Below are positions 1-5,852 of a stretch of 6,171 bases of DNA, in pieces; positions within the stretch are counted from its first letter, which is position 1, and each line of letters opens with the position of its first letter. The stretch lies in contig CAZGKF010000090.1 of the NCBI GenBank assembly GCA_964526475.1, forward strand, positions 1-6,171. The letters are read 5' to 3'. The DNA is from CAYVTV01 sp964526475. GTDB lineage: Bacteria > Bacteroidota > Bacteroidia > Bacteroidales > GCA-2748055. Under the pieces are notes generated by a model, which was not told where the DNA came from, searched no databases, and saw only the letters and a list, made by a program, of their open reading frames with translations. Both the position numbers and the translations under genes were made by a program.

Positions 1-43
1 TCCTTTGAAAAAGGGAGGGGGGATTCAAGGGGGGTGGGTCAGG
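1..43. repeat. G-rich palindromic intergenic repeat, cut by window edge
   Basis: The first bases form a short palindrome (CCTTT at 2-6 facing AAAGG at 10-14). Four close G-runs follow at 13-15, 17-22, 29-34 and 36-38. The left side is missing because the window begins inside it. The layout resembles the palindromic CCC...TTT...AAA...GGG intergenic repeats seen in many environmental bacterial genomes; that likeness is from memory. The G-runs satisfy the usual G3(N1-7) quadruplex pattern. No coding frame is apparent. The repeat interpretation cannot be tested with a single copy. Confidence 0.35.
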
Positions 44-219
44 TCTAAATACTTTTTGTTGATTAATTCAGATCAAATAGGAGGAAAACAATTTCTCTCT
101 TTTTTATAATATCTCTGATAAGACAAATGAAATATTATTTTGAAAATGAGAGTTTTAATTAACTGAATACCAGGATTTAAAGAATTAGTTATTGCGTATA
201 ACCCTTTTAATATGCATGA

Positions 220-248
220 TATAAACATCTGCGAAACTTTAGTTTATA
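220..248. promoter_or_regulatory. Inverted repeat upstream of the HAD/OtsB gene, possible operator
   Basis: TATAAAC at 220-226 and GTTTATA at 242-248 are perfect inverted copies separated by 15 bases, so their centres are 22 bp apart (about two helical turns). A related direct copy, TTAAACAT at 253-260, resembles ATAAACAT at 221-228 and ends five bases before the start codon at 266. This could be a repressor operator or a 5' leader hairpin for the trehalose gene. The region is very A/T-rich, so chance is a serious alternative. No convincing Bacteroidota promoter (TTTG / TAnnTTTG) could be placed here. Confidence 0.2.
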
Positions 249-265
249 ACATTTAAACATAAGAT

Positions 266-1834
266 ATGTCAGGAAATGTATACAATAGTTTTAAAGCGGC
301 CATAATTGATATGGATGGAGTCATTACCCAAACTGCTCATCTTCATGCCAGGGCCTGGAAAAAAATGTTTGATGAGTTTCTGAAAAAGAAGCAAGGTGAG
401 AATTTTCAGCCATTGAATATTAAGGAGGATTATGAGCGATACATAGATGGTATGCTGAGGTTTGATGGAGTGCGGAATTTCCTGAGATCTCGTCATATTA
501 ATCTGCCTGAGGGCAATCCGGATGACCGACCTGATCAGGATACAATATATGGATTAGGGATACGAAAGAATGAAATGTTTTTAACCCTTCTTGAAAAGGA
601 AGGTGTTCATGTATATCAGGATACCCTGGAAATGCTAAAAAAGTGGAAGAAGGAGGGAGTGAAATTAGCAGTTATTTCCTCCAGTCGAAATTGCAGGTAT
701 ATAATTAAAACAGCTGGTTTAGAGAAATATTTCGATGTTAGGGTAGATGGTGAAATTTCAGAGAAAGAAAATTTAAATAGTAAGCCTGATCCCGACATTT
801 TCCTAAAAGCAAGCGACTTATTAGAGACAGAAGTTAGCCAAACCATTGTAATAGAGGATGCAATTTCCGGAGTACAGGCAGGTAAAAAAGGGAAATTTGC
901 CTTAGTTGTTGGAGTGGCCCGTAATGGGCAGGAGAAAGCTTTAAAAGAAGCAGGTGCTGATGTAGTGGTGAAAGATTTGACTGAACTGGAATATAAAATG
1001 AAGGAGTTGGAACGCGGTGTAATAGCTGAAGAATTACCTAATGCCTTAAAAAAAATCGAGAAAATATTTGAAATATTTGGTGTCAAAAACCCATGTCTTT
1101 TTCTGGATTACGATGGAACACTGACGCCCATTGTCTCCAATCCTGATGAAGCTGTGCTTTCTGATAGTGCCAGAAATATTATCAATGATTTATCTAATAT
1201 TATTGTCATTGGAGTAATAAGTGGCCGGGATCGGAAAGACATCGAATCTAAAATTGGAATTACTAACCTTATATATGCGGGTAGTCATGGTTTTGATATA
1301 AAAGGGCCTGATGATCTTGAGATGCAGTATGAGTCAGGTCATAAAATCCTTCCAATTCTGGATGAAGTAGAAAAGCGACTGAAAGAAAGTCTTAAAGATA
1401 TAAAAGGGGCGCAGGTGGAACGGAAAAAATATGCTATAGCCGTGCATTACCGGAATGCAGAGAATAAGATGGTCAATTTTATAGAAAAGGCAGTTTTTGA
1501 AGAATTGAAACAACATAAAATGCTTAAGAAAGGAAGTGGTAAAAAAATTTTTGAACTCAAACCTGATTTGGACTGGGATAAAGGCCGCGCCCTTACATGG
1601 CTTTTGGAAAAATTGGAATTGAATGAAGATAATTATCTTCCTGTTTTCATCGGGGATGATATAACGGATGAAGACGCCTTTGAGTCTATAAAAGGGAAAG
1701 GCATTGGGATAATTGTAGGTTCTCATAATCAGAACACTCATGCATCATTCAGGCTTGAAAATACAGATGAGGTACTCCAATTTTTCGAAGAGTTAAAAAG
1801 CTGGTTAAAGAATAAAGGGCATGAGAAGGGGTAG
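266..1834 (+). CDS. otsB: Fused beta-phosphoglucomutase-like HAD and trehalose-6-phosphate phosphatase
   Basis: This is a soluble protein of 522 residues with two HAD phosphatase-fold domains. Residues ~9-250 resemble beta-phosphoglucomutase. They show the nucleophile/acid-base pair D15-x-D17 (IIDMDGVITQTAHLHARAW, with H27 where the mutase has its cap histidine), S138-S140-R141-N142, K173 in SKPDPDIF and the acidic pair E197-D198. Residues ~262-515 are an OtsB domain: D281/D283 in FLDYDGTLTP, ISGRD 318-322, GSHG 339-342, cap segment ERKKYAIAVHYR 385-396, K439 in DWDKG, and GDDITDEDAF 463-472. All catalytic residues of both domains appear intact. Predicted activities are beta-glucose 1-phosphate to glucose 6-phosphate, and trehalose 6-phosphate to trehalose plus phosphate. 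The GH65 gene 354 bases downstream supports this pairing. The start at 266 has no Shine-Dalgarno, but it leaves a natural short lead before motif I. There is no signal peptide, so the protein is cytoplasmic. The mutase activity is less certain than the OtsB activity, since related HADs can be simple phosphatases. Confidence 0.95.
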   Translation: MSGNVYNSFKAAIIDMDGVITQTAHLHARAWKKMFDEFLKKKQGENFQPLNIKEDYERYIDGMLRFDGVRNFLRSRHINLPEGNPDDRPDQDTIYGLGIRKNEMFLTLLEKEGVHVYQDTLEMLKKWKKEGVKLAVISSSRNCRYIIKTAGLEKYFDVRVDGEISEKENLNSKPDPDIFLKASDLLETEVSQTIVIEDAISGVQAGKKGKFALVVGVARNGQEKALKEAGADVVVKDLTELEYKMKELERGVIAEELPNALKKIEKIFEIFGVKNPCLFLDYDGTLTPIVSNPDEAVLSDSARNIINDLSNIIVIGVISGRDRKDIESKIGITNLIYAGSHGFDIKGPDDLEMQYESGHKILPILDEVEKRLKESLKDIKGAQVERKKYAIAVHYRNAENKMVNFIEKAVFEELKQHKMLKKGSGKKIFELKPDLDWDKGRALTWLLEKLELNEDNYLPVFIGDDITDEDAFESIKGKGIGIIVGSHNQNTHASFRLENTDEVLQFFEELKSWLKNKGHEKG

Positions 1835-2188
1835 GATGACATTATCTTAACTGTCAAATAATTAAAATTATAGCTAATTAAGGGCTGCAGATAAATGTAT
1901 TAAATTATGATAATGAATACAATAAATGATAGATTGAAAGAATGATATTCAAGCCTGTTTAATTATAAATCAAAAAAAGCTTGCACTTGAATTTTTAGTC
2001 TGTTTGAAAAATTATCCCGGAGGGATAAAATGTCTATAGAAAATGGTTATAATCTGCGGATATGCGACCCCTATCTCCGGGGTCGAACAGCTTTCTAATC
2101 AAAATTTTCTATAAACATGTGACCTCTCTTAAGTCAAGCTTAATCTTTAATAAGTTTTTCAGTATTTCCTAATTATTTACATATCTAT
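1835..2188. other. Intergenic region between HAD/OtsB and GH65 genes
   Basis: This 354-base A/T-rich gap has no intact conventional gene. Just after the stop there is a small inverted repeat (TGACA 1837-1841 / TGTCA 1852-1856) and an A/T-only palindrome (1858-1871). Neither looks like a strong terminator. A 7-bp inverted repeat (ATTCAAG 1947-1953 / CTTGAAT 1986-1992) lies directly before the multi-hairpin element annotated separately at 2013-2136. The last 50 bases are an A/T-rich leader to the GH65 start, with no Shine-Dalgarno. TAAGTTTT near 2150 is a 7-of-8 match to the Bacteroidota TAnnTTTG box, but it has no paired TTTG upstream. The GH65 gene may therefore have its own promoter, or the two genes may be transcribed through the element. 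Confidence 0.6.
2013..2136. repeat. Composite multi-hairpin palindromic element
   Basis: Several nested palindromes lie together. TATCCC 2013-2018 / GGGATA 2022-2027 is a perfect 6-bp stem with a 3-base loop. A long outer stem pairs 2030-2044 with 2104-2118 at 14 of 15 positions (the mismatch is C2034 opposite A2114). Inside it, CGACCCC 2065-2071 / GGGGTCG 2079-2085 is a perfect 7-bp stem with a 7-base loop. On the right flank, TGAC 2120-2123 / GTCA 2133-2136 may be a decayed further hairpin. Chance cannot easily give this much ordered pairing in an A/T-rich gap. It resembles, from memory, dispersed intergenic elements of Bacteroidota that carry a GACCCC...GGGGTC core, possibly non-autonomous elements mobilised in the way REP sequences are by RAYT-type transposases. 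No transposase lies in the window. A structured RNA is the main alternative. Confidence 0.6.
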
Positions 2189-4600
2189 ATGAAAAATTTT
2201 CGAATAACTTATAATTCATGGAACCCCGAAGAACAAAAACTTCGGGAAGCACTGTGTACTTTGGGGAATGGCTATTTTGCCACAAGGGGAGCTGCAGAAG
2301 AAAATGGTAACAATGATTTTAATTATCCTGGTACCTATTTAGCAGGTGGGTTTAATCGGGCAAAATCCGAAGTTTCAGGAAGAACAATAGAAAATGAAGA
2401 TTTTGTTAATTTCCCTAATTGGCTTTATCTGAACTTCAGACCTGAAGATGGAGAATGGTTGAACCTGAATCGTTTTAAAGTGCTTGATTATAATCAGACT
2501 CTTAATATGAGAAAAGGCATTTTAATACGCAAATTCAGAGTAGAAGATGGTCGGGGAAGGCGTACATTTATAAAGAGCAGGCGCCTGGTAAGCATGAGAG
2601 ATATGCACTTAGCTGGTATCGAATGGCAGTTCACTCCGGAGAACTGGAGCGGAATGGTTGAAATTTGCAGTGCATTGGATGGGACTGTTATAAATGCCGG
2701 TGTAAAACGTTATGCTGATTTGGAAAGTAATCATCTGGATTCGCTTTTCACCAGTGAGATAGATGAAGACAGTATTCTATTAATGGTACAGACTAAGCAG
2801 TCCAAAATTGCTGTAGCACAGGCTGCCAGGACCAGAATTTATTACAGGGGAAAAAAGTTGACGCTGGTTAAAGAAACTAATCAGAGAAAAAGGTATATTG
2901 AACAAAAGCTTCGTTTTAAAGCTATAGAAGGAAAGAAATTTATTATTGAAAAAATTATTTCTCTGCATTCATCCCGGGATCGTGCCTCTGCCGAATCTTC
3001 ATCGGAAGCATGTAAAGATATGAAGCGTGTGGGAAGATTTACAGAAATACTTCTACGTCATGTGAATGTTTATGAAAGACTTTGGCATCGGGCTGATATA
3101 GGAATTATTGATGGAGATAAAAATCAGCGATTATTACGGCTACATATTTTCCATGTTTTACAAACTGTTTCCCTGAATACAATTGGTTTAGATGTTGGAG
3201 TACCGGCAAGAGGGCTTCATGGGGAAGCCTATCGAGGTCATATATTCTGGGATGAGCTGTTTATATTCCCATTTCTCAACTTTCGTTTCCCTGAAATTAC
3301 CCGCAGTCTATTAATGTACCGCTATTACAGACTTGATGAAGCACGTCATGCTGCAAAGGAGCAAGGGTATAAAGGGGCTATGTTCCCCTGGCAAAGTGGC
3401 AGTAATGGGCGCGAAGAAAGTCAGATTTTACACCTTAATCCAAAGTCCGGAAGATGGATTCCTGACCATACCCATTTGCAGAGACATGTTAATACCGCTA
3501 TTGCTTATAATATATGGAATTATTACCTGGCCACCAATGACCAGCATTTCCTTTCATACTTTGGAGCTGAGATTTTCTTCAGTATAGCTTCTTATTGGGC
3601 CAGTTTGGTTAGTTATAATAAAGGAAAGGACCGCTATGAGATTCACAGGGTAGTTGGCCCTGATGAGTACCATACTTTTTATGCTGATTCGGAGGAGCAA
3701 GGTTTAAGTAACAATTCTTACACAAATGTAATGGTTGCCTGGCTATTGCAAAAAGCCATTGAGATATTGGATTTGATTCAAAAAAGCCGCAGACGTGAGT
3801 TACTTACGGACCTCGCTATAGATGATAAAGAACTTTCCTTATGGAAGGAGATCAGTAAAAAAATGTTTGTGTCTGTTAGTAATGATGGAATTATTAATCA
3901 GTTTGAGGGATATGAGGAGCTTGAGGAATTTCCCTGGGAGAAATACCGGCAGAAATATGGGGATATTCAAAGGTTAGACAGAATACTTGAAAGTGAGGGA
4001 GATACAACTAATAAATATAAAGTTAGCAAGCAGGCAGATGTTTTGATGCTTTTTTACCTTTTTTCCAAAGATGAACTTAAGGGTATTTTCAATAAGCTGG
4101 GGTACGAATTTAATGAGGATTTGATGGGTGAGAATATAAAATATTACAGAGAGCGTACTTCTCATGGTTCAACACTAAGCCGCCTGGTTTTTTCATGGAT
4201 CCTTTATAGATATGACAAAAAGAAGTCCTGGCAGAATTTTGAAACTTTACTGAATAGCGATTTTGAAGATATACAAGGAGGGACTACCCCTGAAGGTATT
4301 CATTTAGGAGCTATGGCAGGTTCTCTTGATCTTATTCAAAGAGCTTTTTCCGGACTTGAGGTAGGTGAAGAAGCACTTTGGATAAATCCTCATATACCTG
4401 AACATATTGAAAAAATCAATATGCGGATAAAATACCAGCAGCACTGGATTTCCATATCTATTGGCCATCAAAAACTAATAATTTCTTTTGAAGGAGGATA
4501 CACTAATAAAGTAAATATTGGTGTAATTGATAAAATTTACGAATTCAATCACGGAGAAGTCAGGGAATTTTCTCTTATCCCAAAAGCAAAAGGTCTTTAG
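2189..4600 (+). CDS. GH65 family alpha-glucoside phosphorylase-like enzyme
   Basis: At 803 residues this is a full-length family GH65 protein. The N-terminal beta-sandwich begins with the LREALCTLGNGYFATRG segment (residues 18-34). The (alpha/alpha)6 barrel carries GLHGEAYRGHIFWDE (342-356), whose W354-D355 match the glucose-binding pair. The catalytic acid should be E493 in GPDEYH (490-495), followed by NNSYTN (508-513). KQAD 614-617 and the loop HGSTLS 659-664 correspond to the region that holds phosphate in GH65 phosphorylases. DIQGGTTPEGIHLG (694-707) and a C-terminal sandwich from about residue 730 complete it. Family members split trehalose, maltose, kojibiose and others with phosphate and inversion, giving beta-glucose 1-phosphate; some are hydrolases. 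A beta-phosphoglucomutase-like and OtsB partner upstream favours a phosphorylase acting on trehalose or a relative, but the exact substrate cannot be read from motifs. There is no signal peptide, so it is likely cytoplasmic. The start lies nine residues before the conserved tryptophan region and has an A/T-rich leader. Confidence 0.96.
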   Translation: MKNFRITYNSWNPEEQKLREALCTLGNGYFATRGAAEENGNNDFNYPGTYLAGGFNRAKSEVSGRTIENEDFVNFPNWLYLNFRPEDGEWLNLNRFKVLDYNQTLNMRKGILIRKFRVEDGRGRRTFIKSRRLVSMRDMHLAGIEWQFTPENWSGMVEICSALDGTVINAGVKRYADLESNHLDSLFTSEIDEDSILLMVQTKQSKIAVAQAARTRIYYRGKKLTLVKETNQRKRYIEQKLRFKAIEGKKFIIEKIISLHSSRDRASAESSSEACKDMKRVGRFTEILLRHVNVYERLWHRADIGIIDGDKNQRLLRLHIFHVLQTVSLNTIGLDVGVPARGLHGEAYRGHIFWDELFIFPFLNFRFPEITRSLLMYRYYRLDEARHAAKEQGYKGAMFPWQSGSNGREESQILHLNPKSGRWIPDHTHLQRHVNTAIAYNIWNYYLATNDQHFLSYFGAEIFFSIASYWASLVSYNKGKDRYEIHRVVGPDEYHTFYADSEEQGLSNNSYTNVMVAWLLQKAIEILDLIQKSRRRELLTDLAIDDKELSLWKEISKKMFVSVSNDGIINQFEGYEELEEFPWEKYRQKYGDIQRLDRILESEGDTTNKYKVSKQADVLMLFYLFSKDELKGIFNKLGYEFNEDLMGENIKYYRERTSHGSTLSRLVFSWILYRYDKKKSWQNFETLLNSDFEDIQGGTTPEGIHLGAMAGSLDLIQRAFSGLEVGEEALWINPHIPEHIEKINMRIKYQQHWISISIGHQKLIISFEGGYTNKVNIGVIDKIYEFNHGEVREFSLIPKAKGL

Positions 4601-4708
4601 AACAGCATTTTCAATTAGCTTTCACCCATTTTGCTTAAACACAATCTCCTTTTCATCAATTGTGGATTATTTACACAAATGTTGAAGAAATTCATCACAT
4701 ATTTTATC

Positions 4709-4727
4709 ACTTTTATTTTTTAAAAGT
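4709..4727. terminator. A/T-rich hairpin downstream of the GH65 gene, possible weak terminator
   Basis: ACTTTTA at 4709-4715 and TAAAAGT at 4721-4727 form a perfect 7-bp stem around a TTTTT loop, about 110 bases after the GH65 stop. It could act as a weak terminator or as a transcript 3'-end stem. The stem has only one C-G pair and no clean T-run follows it, so this is tentative. Confidence 0.2.
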
Positions 4728-4747
4728 CGAAGTTCATTTTACTTTAT

Positions 4748-4975
4748 AAATGGATAAATGATGTAAAGCCCTGTTTACGTGATGATTCAACAGATATTTT
4801 ACTATGAATACCCCTCCTGTGATAACTAATGGTATGAATTTGGCACTACTTACAACCACTTTAAATTATTTTTTTAATCACAATTAAAAGGACATATTAT
4901 AAGAATGATGCTTATAAAACCGCTTTGCATACAACAGGTGTCATAGATGTTATTGATGATGTAACTATTCAATAA
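4748..4975 (+). pseudogene. Frameshifted remnant of a BON-domain (OsmY-like) gene
   Basis: Three consecutive segments read together like one degraded BON domain. Positions 4748-4804 translate as KWINDVKPCLRDDSTDILL, resembling the DV..L..D..ID..DI opening helix. Frame +1 at 4819-4887 gives VITNGMNLALLTTTLNYFF, resembling the V.NG.VTL.GTV strand turn. The original frame at 4892-4972 gives YYKNDAYKTAL followed by HTTGVIDVIDDVTIQ and a stop at 4973, resembling the closing A....GV..V.DDI.V segment. The shift of frame and internal stops mean no intact product. The spacing between the NG and GV parts is about eight residues longer than in a normal domain, so an insertion is likely. BON proteins are linked to osmotic or envelope stress and often bind membranes or lipids. 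The last segment is the strongest evidence; each piece alone is short and could be chance. Confidence 0.4.
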
Positions 4976-5025
4976 AACTACGTAACACATTATAGAGAAA
5001 AAGTAAAAACTATTTAATCATATCC

Positions 5026-5787
5026 ATGAAACAAATGAAAAACAAATCAGTAGTTATAACAGGTGGTTCAGGAGGAATTGGACTTGCCACAGCACAAATG
5101 ATGCTGGAAAAGGGAGCAAAAGTTTTGCTTATAGATATAGACGAAGAGGCATTGAAAAAAGCTTCTGAAAAAAGCAATTCGTCTGAATTATACACTTTCA
5201 CGGCTGATGTAAGCGACGAAAACCAGGTAAAAGCATATAGCAAGAAAGCAAAAGAATTATTCGGGCATGTAGATATATTTTTTAATAATGCTGGTATTGA
5301 AGGTGTGGTGAAACCTCTGGATGAATACCCAATGGATGTATATCATAAGATAATTGGCGTAAATGTTAACGGTGTTTATTTTGGACTTCGTTACATTTTC
5401 CCCTTAATGAAAGATAAGGGAGGGTCCGTAATTATTACCTCCTCTGTTGCCGGTATGAAGGGGACAGGTAATGTATTGCCATATGTGGCAAGCAAACATG
5501 CTCTTATTGGTATGATGCGTTCCGCTGCCCTTGAAGGAGCCCCTTATAATATACGTGTAAATACTATTAATCCTTCTCCTGTTGATAACCGTATGATGCG
5601 TTCACTGGAGGAAGGCTTTGCTCCCGGAAAGTCTGATTCAGTAAAAAAAGACTTTGAGCAATCTATTCCCCTGGGAAGGTACGCTTCCAACGAAGAAGTA
5701 GCAGAGCTGGCCATGTTTCTTGCCAGTGATCAAAGCAGTTTTATCACGGGAGCTGTTATTCCCGTTGATGGCGGTATGACTGCGTAA
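5026..5787 (+). CDS. Classical short-chain dehydrogenase/reductase (SDR), NAD-preferring
   Basis: The 253-residue length is typical of classical SDR enzymes, which oxidise alcohols or reduce ketones with NAD(P). It has a Rossmann fold with TGGSGGIG at 12-19, D37 at the end of the second strand (which favours NAD over NADP), D61-V62 for adenine contact, NNAG at 87-90, and the full tetrad N113, S140, Y153 and K157 (YVASK). The C-terminus (GAVIPVDGGMTA) is the usual family ending, so the gene is complete. The substrate cannot be told; glucose dehydrogenase and 3-oxoacyl reductase labels are often given to such proteins without proof. The ATG at 5026 is used; ATG 5035 (MKNKSVV) would also fit. 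There is no Shine-Dalgarno for either. The SDR lies 425 bases after the GH65 gene and 65 bases before the membrane-protein gene, with which it might be co-transcribed. Confidence 0.94.
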   Translation: MKQMKNKSVVITGGSGGIGLATAQMMLEKGAKVLLIDIDEEALKKASEKSNSSELYTFTADVSDENQVKAYSKKAKELFGHVDIFFNNAGIEGVVKPLDEYPMDVYHKIIGVNVNGVYFGLRYIFPLMKDKGGSVIITSSVAGMKGTGNVLPYVASKHALIGMMRSAALEGAPYNIRVNTINPSPVDNRMMRSLEEGFAPGKSDSVKKDFEQSIPLGRYASNEEVAELAMFLASDQSSFITGAVIPVDGGMTA

Positions 5788-5852
5788 AAATAGCATCCCT
5801 CGTGTTGTGGGGAGGTGAATTATAAATACCTGAAATTTAAATTAATTACATC

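Larger units (their letters stand above)
4601..5025. other. Intergenic region between GH65 and SDR genes
   Basis: This 425-base A/T-rich stretch contains no intact gene. It has an A/T-rich perfect palindrome at 4709-4727 and a probable BON-domain gene remnant at 4748-4975, both listed separately. The last 50 bases are an A-rich leader to the SDR start, with no Shine-Dalgarno. I could not place a convincing terminator directly after the GH65 stop or a clear promoter for the SDR gene. Short open frames at 4679-4723 and 4804-4887 have nothing to recommend them as genes by themselves. The second forms part of the BON-like remnant. Confidence 0.6.

Noticed and set aside
79..84. AGGAGG resembling a Shine-Dalgarno sequence
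   Set aside because: No ATG, GTG or TTG follows at a usable distance with an open frame, and the nearest gene starts about 180 bases later.
616..1086. Antisense open frame of 156 codons inside the HAD/OtsB gene
   Set aside because: It lies wholly opposite a well-supported gene, and its translation is low-complexity and rich in S and F, typical of the reverse frame of a lysine-rich A/T-rich gene. The other antisense frames within the HAD/OtsB, GH65 and SDR genes were rejected for the same reason.
1837..1856. TGACA/TGTCA inverted repeat right after the HAD/OtsB stop as a terminator
   Set aside because: A five-bp stem with a ten-base loop and no T-run; expected by chance in such DNA.
3333..3587. 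Second open frame of 84 codons on the same strand inside the GH65 gene
   Set aside because: It overlaps the conserved catalytic barrel of GH65 in another frame and shows no recognisable domain.
4841..4856. TGGCAC resembling the -24 box of a sigma-54 promoter
   Set aside because: The required GC at the -12 box is AA here (4854-4855), and the site lies in the probable BON-like remnant about 180 bases from the next gene.
5798..5815. CCTC/GAGG hairpin between SDR and AI-2E genes as a terminator
   Set aside because: Only four base pairs with a ten-base loop and no T-run after it; too weak to call.
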